A stretch of DNA of 64,000 nucleotides, taken from NCBI RefSeq assembly GCF_000006565.2, contig NC_031479.1:3188289-3252288 (forward strand). Direction: 5' to 3'. A program made the translations under genes and the position numbers. Shown piece by piece: positions 1 through 9,974 of this stretch. Each line of letters starts with the position of its first letter. The first letter of the stretch is position 1. The notes below the pieces were generated by a model. It was not told where the DNA came from. It saw only the letters and a list, made by a program, of their open reading frames with translations, and did no database searches. Origin of the DNA: Toxoplasma gondii ME49 (Eukaryota > Apicomplexa > Conoidasida > Eucoccidiorida > Sarcocystidae).

Positions 1-3000
1 GTTTTCAAATTTTTACTTCGCTGCGTCGTTCAACAATCACCCAAATTAGCCCATCGAGCGATAGAGTGCATCTTACGGAGACATCCATGTCTTTCCACAA
101 CTGCTTGTTAGGGTGTGCAAGCGTTCTACTGCACCCTGTTGTACAGAGAGACCGTAGAACAAAACCTCTTCCGGCGGCTTTTTTGAAACAACCGTTCGGC
201 ACGAACTCCTTTGTGAGGAGCGCGCTTGCCTTCTGACAACAGTGTTTCTTAATTGAACCCCGCGGTATTCAAACGCCATAGACCATCCGCTGTGGTTGCT
301 TCACGCAGCGACACGATATCTTCAGCACTCGAACTGATGACGAAAACTGAAGGATAAGTCTGAGGCCACAGATAACCTGCGGTTGGATGAGTGTAACGGG
401 TTCGATTCTCCACTAATATGCTCCACTTTTGTTGCAAGTACCTTTAAAAACCGGAAGAGTTGCCAGAGCTAAAAATGCCTGTTTGCACGCGCATGCCCAA
501 GCCTGACTAGTTCATACTAGAGAAGTGGTAACGTCAACGGCACCACGGAAGCCAATGTTTCGGTGAGGCGCCAGCCAATGTATTGGTTACAGAGCACCGA
601 TAAGGCAAGATATAAAAATAGGTTCAAACAAGGCCACCTAAAAGAGGCTCCAGTTAAGACGTAGTGGCAAACCGTCGGGGCTGGGCGGCCCCGCAAATTA
701 ATTGCACGGTGAACATGCGGGTAGCACACTGAAGAAAAACGTTTGCACAGGGCAACGTTTCCATTTCATTCAGGGAGCTCGATGCTACCTTTTAGTTTCG
801 TTCAGGATCGACGATCCGAAATGCTAGCTTTTTGAGGGTATCTGATTCAAATCGTACCCTCCAGCTGTATCCCTGATCACGACAGCGTTCGCGGAGGGGA
901 TACCTGCTCTTGGGATCTCTCAGTGGCTTCTGAAATTTTTCTAGTTTTTCCGTTGCTGCATCGTTTGTTCGGAAATTTCGGCACCAGTTTTATTACCAAG
1001 CCGTGCAACAGGCAACAACACAAAAAATGCGCCAGAGCCCTCGAGGACAGGCACTGGTATATGTTCGATTCGTTGGACAGACGTTTGTAGCTCATTCCCA
1101 GACAATGCCGACATGGGTACATCCGCTGGGTGACTTTCGTCTGCGAAACGTGTACGAGCACATTCGTTTCTTACAGAGAGCATGGACCGATGAGGTGGCC
1201 TAAGCTGCGATTTATAGCTCAAGAAAGTCTAAACCGTAGTCAAAGCTTTCTCTTCTAGATTCTGTGTGATGCACTTTCAAACGGAAGAGTCAAAATCTGT
1301 TTCACTCACTTTCCATAAACCCGGTTGCCTGCTTTATGCCATCTCGTGTACATGTCAACTGGTGTCCTGCTGCTTTTAAAAGGACACGGTAACGCAAAAC
1401 ACACACGAGAAGTATTTGAACGCATTCGCCCCTCAGCACAATTAGGCTGCAACCGACTCGAAATGCACAGATAGACGGCGACCAAATAACAGAAAAAGGA
1501 AAACCAGTCATTGTCTGGTGCCAGCAGCATCATCGCACGCCAGACCCATGTTGACAGTCACACTGGCAGAAACCCAACGCACAAATTTCTTCGTTTGTAC
1601 GCAGCCCTTTCATTTGAAACCATCGAGGCTAGAACGGCTGTATAACGTAATTATATCTGGGGAACTCTGCTGCGTTGTTTGGTATAGCTTCGGGATGCCG
1701 TGAGAGGTATAAGCACAGCAGAAACTCGATTAAGATTCAGGAGAACAGTTGGTCCATCCGTGTTCGCAATCTGCCTCCGTACAACGAACTAGTCGATGTG
1801 CAAAGCATTCGTGGTGGTTCACCGGAGAATATGTATGATGTGCAAAGCATTCGTGGTGGTTCACCGGAGAATATGTATGCACATGAGCGTCATAATCTAC
1901 CATCTTCCATTCAGAAGTGAAATGTGTCTGCCCATGACCCGAACGGTTTCTCTCTGGTGCTGAAGGGGCGGTGTTAGGTGCTTCACCATCTCTCATGAAA
2001 GTAGACACGATGCAGCAGACCCGAAAGATCGTTCAATCTCGTGTCGCCATCTAGTCAAGTTCCGCAGAAGAGAAGTGGCCCAGTGTCTCGGCGCCTTGCA
2101 AGTTCTGATATGTTTGACAGGAGCGCGGCCACTTGTATCATGCACGACTTAGAAAACGAATCGGTTAGTTGTAAGCAGACAAAACTTGCATCCAGCAGGC
2201 AACTTGGTTCACTCCAAAGGTACAAAGCTGGAAACCATGTTACACACAATCCTTTGTACCTTTCACATATTCGTTCGTTTAACGAGTTTGGAAGCTGAAC
2301 TACTCAGGTACATCCGCAAACATAAATACCTGCACACACAGTTGCTACAATTTGTCAAACAGGTTCCCTATACCTACGTCCGTCTTCAAAGCCAAACACG
2401 CTGGAAACGTTGACCCGTAAAAAAGCACCATTACCGATTGTACATGTCAGGTTTGTTTGTGTACGCTTTTGTAGGACGTGTGCATCCAGCATTGTTCTTT
2501 TTGCAGTTAGCTGCTGAAAACTGAAGTGAGTGCCTCTTTCTCTCTGAACTAAGGAAAACGCGGAAGTTATCGGCGCCAAGTTTGCTATCGCAGGTGCTGT
2601 AGTCAGAGAGCGCTCTCCCGCCAAATTCCCCTGAACAGCGACTCCGCGCGTATTCTGTTTTTGGCGGCTTCGCTCAAAACCGACCGTGGCGATCAAAGGA
2701 ATAAACAAGTTTTCTGGTTATAGAAAAACAAAACTTTCTTGTAAATTCTGCCGTTCTCTGAGGCAGAGTTCCAGGCGCTGTCTCTGGTCTTTGACACGGG
2801 ATTCCCCCGCATTCCACGTGATGATCAACGAGCGAAAATTCATGTCTTAAAGCTTTCCACTGGTTACCGTGTGGCCTTTGTGTGAGTTGCACCGTCACGC
2901 AAGCCTACGCGTTGGCCACTCATCGCACGTTTGCGTTCACACGTTTTATTAGAAATACAGACCTTGGAAAGGTCCAACGCAGCTAATCCGCTAATGAACG

Positions 3001-3306
3001 TGATGTGCAAGAAAAGCGGAAATGCTCTTGCGCGAACATGTGGTTTGCTAAAGGTTTTTGTCAAATATCTACCAACTCTGTTTTCTTCAGTGTCTCTCAT
3101 GGCGGTGTTCCATCAGTGGCAAGAGTGTGCTTTAAAGGAGGAACGAAAAAGGTTCTCTCGTTCTCAAGTTGAATGTGTTTGAACTGGGCTGTGCTTCTCC
3201 ATCATATGCCCACTAACCGCCACTTTTTTCTCTTGCGATTTCCCTATCGATCCCCAAGAGTGGAACTGTCGCTGTTTCTCACTTAACTTTTCTGACTAGT
3301 GGAAAG
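1..3306. other. Intergenic region upstream of the MOB-like gene
   Basis: I find no supportable gene here. Open frames on both strands are short, mostly lack an ATG, and show no recognisable domain or splice pattern. The last part must hold the promoter and 5' UTR of the plus-strand gene beginning at 3307. The only distinct structure is a perfect 42-bp tandem duplication at 1795-1878. An 88-codon minus-strand frame from the ATG at 1996 runs through it, but nothing else supports it as a gene. Confidence 0.5.
1795..1878. repeat. Perfect 42-bp tandem duplication
   Basis: Two identical 42-bp units lie head to tail at 1795-1836 and 1837-1878, each starting GATGTGCAAAGCATTCGTGG. The unit is a multiple of three, so it keeps any frame open. 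On the plus strand it reads as a doubled 14-residue block beginning DVQSIRGGSPENMY. On the minus strand it reads as a doubled block containing HTYSPVNHHECFAH. Perfect identity suggests a recent duplication. Confidence 0.95.
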
Positions 3307-6300
3307 ATGGATGGTTCCTTTTGTCCACAGGGAGAACGCAGGGGAGGGCAAACAACAGCGAAGCCAGGTGGCTGGCTTTCCTGCCGCTCTAAGCATTTTG
3401 ACAGATTCCCTTGTACTCCCAATGTCGTGTCCCCATCACTAGCCACGCCAGATCGTTCCTACAGATTTCCTGCAGCTCGCTTGTTAGTTCCTCCTTCAGA
3501 GGTACGACTGACGCCTGAACCTTTTGCGAGGGTAAGACACGGGGTCCCTTCAAACAGAAATCCAACCACAGCCGAGTTCTTCTTTGGCAGCCTGCATACA
3601 CGGAAGGTTACGGTAGGGCTGGTGGGAAGCGACACAGACCCCCGAAAGAGCCAAGAAAGCGGAGAGGCACTTTTGCGAACGAAAAGCATGCACGAAAGAA
3701 AGGCGAAATCAATTGAACACGCCGAGAGATTTGGCAAGAACGATGAAGCCTACCCAGCCACGAGCCTTTCCGAGGCACCAGGCCTTCCTCGAAAATCCCA
3801 AAAGCCAAGAAGAAAGACCGCACCGGTATTCTCGTCCGCGGTGTCTTTTTCACTGTCTTCGCGACATTTTCGTCGAAATTGTCCCGCAATCTTAAAACCC
3901 CAAAATTCTCCGGGTCCCCTTTTTGCATCTGCTATGTGTTGCTCTCCTGGCGCCTCTCCATGTCGAGTGTCTTCGGGTGTGTCTTCCACGCGAAGAGAGC
4001 AGGAGTCACACCAGACGGAGAGCGCCGCGGAACACAGAGGACGAATTCACGCCTTGGGGACATCTGCAATTCGAACTGAAGAAGAAAGGCACGAACCTTC
4101 CTCTTCGTTTTCTCCTGCCCGGCCCCGAATCTCCGCTTCACCAGCGATGGACTCTTTTGCGGTATCACGCTCGTCATCCACGTCTCTCTCGGTCCTTCCT
4201 CGATCGGCTTCCCTTTCGAATCCCTCATCATCCCCTGGCTCTTCCGAACCACCCGGAAACGAGCTTCCCCTCGAGAACACGCCTCTGTCTGCTAACTTTG
4301 CTTCACAAATTCCTCCGCCTGTGTCGCCTGTTCCACCTCCTGTCTCGTCTCGTCGTTTCTCCGGTGTGCACATCGCAGCTGACAAAGAAGAGCCGGCTAC
4401 GTTGCCACCATTGGAAGCCGGCACCCCGGTCTCTAAATCAGATCTTTGTCCAAGTTCTTCCTACTCCCTTCAGGGCGACAATCGCCCCTATACAGCGGCA
4501 TGTACCGCTCGTAGCTGCTCTCTGTCTTCCTCGCCTTCTAGAAATGCACCAAATTCTCGAGACATGCCAGGAGAAGCAGCTCCTTCCTGGTCGATACAGG
4601 CACGAGGAAAATGTTTGGTGTCGCCTCGGACACGTCCTGAACGAGCTCGCGTCTCTCTCATATGTGACGGTACATACCCACCCACCCCTCCCCCTTCTGA
4701 TTCACCTGCAGTACAGCGTTCTTCCCGCCTTTCTCCCTCATGTCAAAACCCACTTCTTCTTGAGCATCTCCGCTTGCCTCCTCACTGTCTAGAAATCACC
4801 CGTCGCGCTCTGGAGGCGACCCTCCACAACCGGCAGCTGAGCCTGGCGGTAGCGGCGCCTCTGTTGGTGGATGAGAACGAATGGATTGCTAGTCAGCTTG
4901 CCATTTGTTTAGCTGATCTACAGTTGCTGCTGTCTTGCATCTGGGACGCATGCACATGTCCCGTTATGGCTGCAGGCTCGATATTTTTCTTGGTTCTCAA
5001 ATCTGCGGCTGTTCCTGAGCGTCACTTGCGTGGACGGGGACCGAGCCTCTTATCCGAGAGCCACGGCAGAGAAACTTTTTTTCGCAGCGGCACACAGTGT
5101 CCCGTTTCTGACTGCCCGCGCGCGCTAGACGACGCTCTGGTCACAAGAGAAATGTATCGTTCTGAGCTCGTGAAGAAGCCGATTTTCCGAGCAACACACC
5201 TGAACAGAGGTTTCATCAGTCCACGCGCCCACAACTGTATGGACGGGCGGTCTATGCGTTGGGGTGGACAGCACTTGAGAGACACAGAGAGGGGCGAATG
5301 TGACCAGAGAAAAAGGGAACACAAACTACACGAGCAAACGAAACGCCTCGGAGCAGACATCTCCTCCGCCCTTAATTTCTATAGAAATAGTGCTGGTGGC
5401 ACGTCCACACGGCCGCTCGTGCCGTCAGAGCTGCAGCTCCATACAGCGAGAAATGGCGAGGGGAGCATGGATCATAACGTGTATCTGCAACGACGCTCAC
5501 TTCAAGTGAAAGACGCAACGGGAAGAACCCCCCAAGAAACCCATTCCACTTCAGCATCCCCGGAGTCTTCGCGGCCTCTACGCATTCAGTCTGCGAGACA
5601 GTACATGGAAACCGTTCTAGCGTGGTGTGTCGCCCAGATCCACCACGGCGATTTGCTGAGGCGTCCTCCGAAAGCGTCCGGTAAACCTCCGGGGTATTCC
5701 ATCCTTTCTTCTGGACAAGGAGCAACAGTTGTGCCGGATACACCGACTTCGCTCCCAGAATCCGGTTCACACCCTGCAAATAAGTGCTCCGATGAGGAGC
5801 CCGAGACACTGGAGGGGAACGCAGCTATTGCTCGCAAGTCTGGAGAGGAGAAAACGCGCGGCATTGGAAAGACCGGGGTAGAGAAGGGAAAGGCAAGCAG
5901 GAAAGCTGGAGAAATTGATAATCCTGGGCTTGTCCGTGGCTGGACGCGCCGGGAGAGTCTCTTAAACCGAAATAGTGGCACACGAGTGGCAGATGTCAGA
6001 CAACGAGGCAGTTTCTGGCTTGCGAAATGCTTTCATGTTGTTGACGAATGCGAAGGAGAAGCGTCGCAGAGAGAGAGAGACGTACAGCGTTTTAGGAAGG
6101 TTTCGTGCCGCATGTGTCGCCGCCTCTTCCGGTGCTACGCCCACATTTACCACTTCCACTTAGATTTGCTTTGCACGTACGATGTGCTTGCTCACGTTAA
6201 CCGCTGTTTCAAGTTTTTTCTCTTTTTCGCCCACAAATTCCAACTGCTCGCGGATGCAGATACAGAGCCCTTGCGCAACCTTGTCACGCACATCCTCACA

Positions 6301-7953
6301 TCTAATTCTCGCGTTCAAGAAAGCCTGGATCCAGAAAGCAAGCAGTCTTCGTTACCTTCTCCCGCTTCTCCACCGTTTTCGCAGTCGTTCTTCCTCAAAG
6401 ATCCCGAGACAGAACTGAGAGGGTCGTACAGAGCCGCGGACTCCGATCTTCACCTGAGTGAAAATCTGACATCTCTAAACCCACCGAGTGATTCTCCCGC
6501 GTCTTCACTCAAAGCGCCAGAACCTTGGAACTACGTGTCTCCGTCTGAAGATGCATCTGCCACACCACCTGTGCTGTCGCCAGACAGTCCTGCAGAGTCG
6601 TCTTCTGCCTCTACCTTTTCCTCTGCCGATTTGGTTTCTCCCCCAGAAGCGCCTATCTCCCCAAGCGATGCACAAGAGAGGCCAGAGACAGACGATCTCT
6701 CTTTTCCGCTTGCATCGCATGCCTTCGGCGAACCTCCACCGACACGCGATGGCATGGCTGCTTCCTCGCCTCTTTGCGCTAGATCTCCTCCCCTTTCTTC
6801 CTCGTCCTCTTTCGCGTTTCGTTCTTCCACCGAGTGTACAGCGAGGTGCGAGACGTCGTCCGATTCCCAGGGCAACCTCTCGAAAAACAGCGACGTCTTC
6901 CCTCTGCCGCTCCTCTCCTCTCAAGTGTCTCTGGAGACATCAAGAGACGAAGACTCTTCTCATCGCTATTGTTCTTCCTGTGCTTCGCGTCCTCGCCCCC
7001 CGACTTCTGTATCGTTTTCCACGGCGATCGCGCCGTCGGGTACAGTGGGAGAAACAGGAGAACCAGACGCCGACGAAAGAGGCGAAGGAAAAGGGAATGC
7101 AACAGACACGGAGAGTGCGAAAGAGTCAGAAAGGAAAGAACAAGAGAGCGAGGAAAAGAACAGGGAACAAGGGGCGCTTACAGTCCAGATCCGACAAGAG
7201 GCAGAGACCCCTGACGCAGACACTGAAAGCGAAGACGCACTCGAGGACGCAGGGGAGCCGAGAACGGACAAAATGGATAGAGATCTAATGACCGCTCTCG
7301 CATGTGATCTACGCAAGTCAGAGCATCAACGGAGACAGGTGGAGGTGTTGACAGGAGAATATCAACGTTATGCTCTTGAAACTGAAGACGTAGACCTGCC
7401 AGGCTTCCCAGACTCCCTCAACATCGAGTTGCACCGCGTCGACAGCTACGAGGAGTTGCCTCTGCTGCCTGAGCCGGAAAACGAGAAAGAAGAAAGCGAA
7501 GAGGCAGAAGCAGAGAAAGGTGTACAGAGGAGATTTCCCGAAGACAGAGACGAAGAGGAAAACACAGAAAAGAGAGTCCAGGGAGAAAGAGCAGGAGACA
7601 TCGAAGAGCACGACTGCGTCAAGAAACAGGAGTGGCAAAACAGAGGCGGACCCAGGCAAGAGAGGCATCGGAAAGCAGATGAACTAGTGTGCGCTAGACT
7701 CGTAGGAGAAGATGTGCCGATCTCAAAACCGGTACACGAAAAAAAGAGAGATGAAAAGTGGAAAAAAAGAGTCAAACCGATACTGCCTTCTTTGGCGCTT
7801 CAAGCCCCAGAGTTGAACGAGATTCAGATGGCTCTGAGAGAGGCAAAAGCCCTCAAACCCACGACGCCGCAGTCGGAACGGGACCGGGGGCAAAGACGAA
7901 CTACGCGAATGCTTCTCGAATCTCTACTTCTTCAACAACAGCCGTACACTTAG
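3307..7953 (+). CDS. Giant MOB1/phocein-family protein (1548 aa, split domain)
   Basis: A single uninterrupted 1548-codon frame starts at an ATG in a purine context (GAAAGATGG). Three separated blocks together match the MOB kinase-activator fold. Block 1, residues about 484-560, has VDENEWIA and CTCPVMAAG, equivalent to the MOB motifs NEWI/NEWL and CPVMSAG. Block 2, about 759-790, has SARQYMETVLAW, equivalent to SAPKYIDYLMTW. Block 3, about 925-1000, has RLFRCYAHIYHFHLD and EPLRNL. The MOB zinc site uses two Cys and two His; here the candidates are C549, C551, H946 and H951, with the Cys spacing shortened to CxC from the usual CxxxxC. Normal MOB proteins are about 200-250 residues. Here about 480 Ser/Pro-rich residues precede the fold, about 200 and 130 residues interrupt it, and about 550 acidic Glu/Ser-rich residues follow. 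MOB proteins bind and activate NDR/LATS-type kinases, so a signalling or division role is inferred. The insertions could in part be stop-free introns. Confidence 0.75.
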   Translation: MDGSFCPQGERRGGQTTAKPGGWLSCRSKHFDRFPCTPNVVSPSLATPDRSYRFPAARLLVPPSEVRLTPEPFARVRHGVPSNRNPTTAEFFFGSLHTRKVTVGLVGSDTDPRKSQESGEALLRTKSMHERKAKSIEHAERFGKNDEAYPATSLSEAPGLPRKSQKPRRKTAPVFSSAVSFSLSSRHFRRNCPAILKPQNSPGPLFASAMCCSPGASPCRVSSGVSSTRREQESHQTESAAEHRGRIHALGTSAIRTEEERHEPSSSFSPARPRISASPAMDSFAVSRSSSTSLSVLPRSASLSNPSSSPGSSEPPGNELPLENTPLSANFASQIPPPVSPVPPPVSSRRFSGVHIAADKEEPATLPPLEAGTPVSKSDLCPSSSYSLQGDNRPYTAACTARSCSLSSSPSRNAPNSRDMPGEAAPSWSIQARGKCLVSPRTRPERARVSLICDGTYPPTPPPSDSPAVQRSSRLSPSCQNPLLLEHLRLPPHCLEITRRALEATLHNRQLSLAVAAPLLVDENEWIASQLAICLADLQLLLSCIWDACTCPVMAAGSIFFLVLKSAAVPERHLRGRGPSLLSESHGRETFFRSGTQCPVSDCPRALDDALVTREMYRSELVKKPIFRATHLNRGFISPRAHNCMDGRSMRWGGQHLRDTERGECDQRKREHKLHEQTKRLGADISSALNFYRNSAGGTSTRPLVPSELQLHTARNGEGSMDHNVYLQRRSLQVKDATGRTPQETHSTSASPESSRPLRIQSARQYMETVLAWCVAQIHHGDLLRRPPKASGKPPGYSILSSGQGATVVPDTPTSLPESGSHPANKCSDEEPETLEGNAAIARKSGEEKTRGIGKTGVEKGKASRKAGEIDNPGLVRGWTRRESLLNRNSGTRVADVRQRGSFWLAKCFHVVDECEGEASQRERDVQRFRKVSCRMCRRLFRCYAHIYHFHLDLLCTYDVLAHVNRCFKFFLFFAHKFQLLADADTEPLRNLVTHILTSNSRVQESLDPESKQSSLPSPASPPFSQSFFLKDPETELRGSYRAADSDLHLSENLTSLNPPSDSPASSLKAPEPWNYVSPSEDASATPPVLSPDSPAESSSASTFSSADLVSPPEAPISPSDAQERPETDDLSFPLASHAFGEPPPTRDGMAASSPLCARSPPLSSSSSFAFRSSTECTARCETSSDSQGNLSKNSDVFPLPLLSSQVSLETSRDEDSSHRYCSSCASRPRPPTSVSFSTAIAPSGTVGETGEPDADERGEGKGNATDTESAKESERKEQESEEKNREQGALTVQIRQEAETPDADTESEDALEDAGEPRTDKMDRDLMTALACDLRKSEHQRRQVEVLTGEYQRYALETEDVDLPGFPDSLNIELHRVDSYEELPLLPEPENEKEESEEAEAEKGVQRRFPEDRDEEENTEKRVQGERAGDIEEHDCVKKQEWQNRGGPRQERHRKADELVCARLVGEDVPISKPVHEKKRDEKWKKRVKPILPSLALQAPELNEIQMALREAKALKPTTPQSERDRGQRRTTRMLLESLLLQQQPYT

Positions 7954-9974
7954 CGTGCTTTCACAAGCGTGAGAACTCTCAATCTGACCGGTTTATCCCC
8001 GGCATGCCTTTTAACCGTTATCTGATTCAGAAACTGAAGGTGCCGTGGACGATTTGGTGATACCAACTGATTGAGATGTGTGTACAGGTGAAGAGCTTCC
8101 CTACGCTGCACCTTTGCAGGTCTCTCTCTGGGTCACTGTCTTAAGCAAGACGTTTGTTACTCCGCACAAATTTCTTCGTTGCCGAGTCCCTACTTTGTCG
8201 GGTCCGGAGATGTGGAGATTGCCGTCATTGCCTGGCTCTATCACGAATGTGGAGATGCTGCTTTGGGTGCTGGGTTTCATGTCTTGCTTGCATTTCGCAT
8301 GGAATCCACCTTTTCCTTCGGGTATAATCCAGAGGATGGAATGAATCCACCGAACTGGACATTTTTTCGTAGAAGAGACACTCCGAGTTTCGAAACCGAC
8401 AGGCTCTGTTTCTGTCCCGCGAGAGGTCAGCAAACATCTCTAATATGTTTCTTCTTCTCCATCTGGATGTCCTTTAGAAGACGGTGCCTCGGACATCCAC
8501 GAAAAGTTGAAGAGCAACTTATCCACTCATCTACCGAGTATATATACAGTAGATCTCTACGTCTGGCCGCACACCACCGATATCCTAAATCTCTCAACCA
8601 GCTTGTCCGTGTTAAACCGTGGCATTTAACAAATATATATCTCGATTTTTTTCGTTACCTTCGACCATCTCATCGATAGCAGCGCATACTTCCAACCACG
8701 GAGACGCCCCTTGCAAAAGGGTGTCTTCTCACCCAATAAATACTCTACGCCTATATATGCTTCATATATATATATATATATATATGCATTCTACATACTT
8801 ATTTGTATACATGTGAATTTACGAAGCTGTTGACATTGTCTTCGGTACTTCCTTTTGTGGAAATCGACGGGCTGAGTCTCAGGCTGGGTGAGGGGCATGT
8901 CCAGTTTGAGGTTGCACGAAGTTCCCTTTTTCTTCGACCATCGGCGAAGGGGTAACGCGCCAGAGGAAATTTCAGTGTTCTCTGAGGATCGCGTCCGCTG
9001 GCAGAGATGCGCCTTCCGCAGCTGATTCTTTAAAAAGCGCGCGCGAGTGAGAAATTGAGACTTTGGAGGCATGCTTGTACCCACACGTGTATACAGAGGT
9101 CGACACATAAAACCCGGTACATATACATCCCTATATATATACATATGTATATATACGTGAGTTTTGATGGATGCTTGTCTGTGGAAACTCGCAGTCGATT
9201 CACCCAGCAAAGCGCATCATGTTCTTGGTGGCACTTGAAGAAGAGAAACCACGCAGACTCTCGCGAAAGCCAAGACACTCTGTCGTGTGAGAATGACAAA
9301 TCGCATGGCACCGTGCTGAGCCTTCGAGAAGAACGGAGCGGCGTCGCCACAGGCGCTCTCATGCAGCGAGGCGGGGAGACAAAAGAACTTAAAAAAACTC
9401 TAGACAAAAAAGGAAGGAAAAACGCACGCGATAGAGACGTCCACGCGCGACGGCTGCGCTCCATATCTCGCTGTCTTCAAATGCATGCACCCAGAGACTA
9501 CGCGGAACGAAAAGGAATAAACCGCGTTTTTCCGGCACGTCCGAGAGACTCCTCTGCTGTATGCACACCCCTCAGCTTCCCCCTGGGTCTTGTTCCATTC
9601 CCTTCAGTGCACACTCCGAAGTTTCTCGAAGAGAGACACGGAACGCATGAAACTTCCCCCCGCTTCCGTACACCTCAGCCGAGACGCTGCCTCGGCCCAG
9701 AGGCACCCACACGCTGTACACCGAGACGCGAGAGATCGAAAGTGTTCTTTGCTGTCTCGTTCCTCGATGTTTCTCCCATTTTCGAGAACGTCTCTCAAAA
9801 GCGACGCTTTCTCAGCCCCCTCTAGCTTTCGATTTTTCCCAGATGCTGCATGTTTGGGCGTTTTCGGCGTCTCGTGCGATCAAAGATCCGCGTTCGTGTC
9901 GTCTGCACCGCCTCGACAGTTGTTTTCCGCTCTAGGAGAGACAGCGGCACGATACCTCTATTTCTGTTTCACTT
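7954..9974. other. Convergent 3' region between the MOB-like and eIF2-alpha genes
   Basis: About 2 kb separates two converging genes and should contain both 3' UTRs and poly(A) sites. It holds a pure AT dinucleotide run at 8764-8785 and a shorter interrupted TA tract near 9131-9157. Plus-strand open frames such as the one at about 9055-9825 have biased composition, no recognised domain and no splice logic, so I do not call them genes. Confidence 0.5.
8764..8785. repeat. AT dinucleotide microsatellite
   Basis: A pure AT run of about 22 bp lies in the 3' intergenic region downstream of the MOB-like gene. Confidence 0.9.

Noticed and set aside
380..415. GGGTTCGATTC, resembling a tRNA B box
   Set aside because: The flanking bases do not form a T-arm stem and no A box or acceptor stem fits upstream.
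9055..9825. A 256-codon plus-strand frame between the MOB-like and eIF2-alpha genes
   Set aside because: Composition is basic and irregular with no recognised domain, and it lies in the convergent 3' region opposite the eIF2-alpha end.
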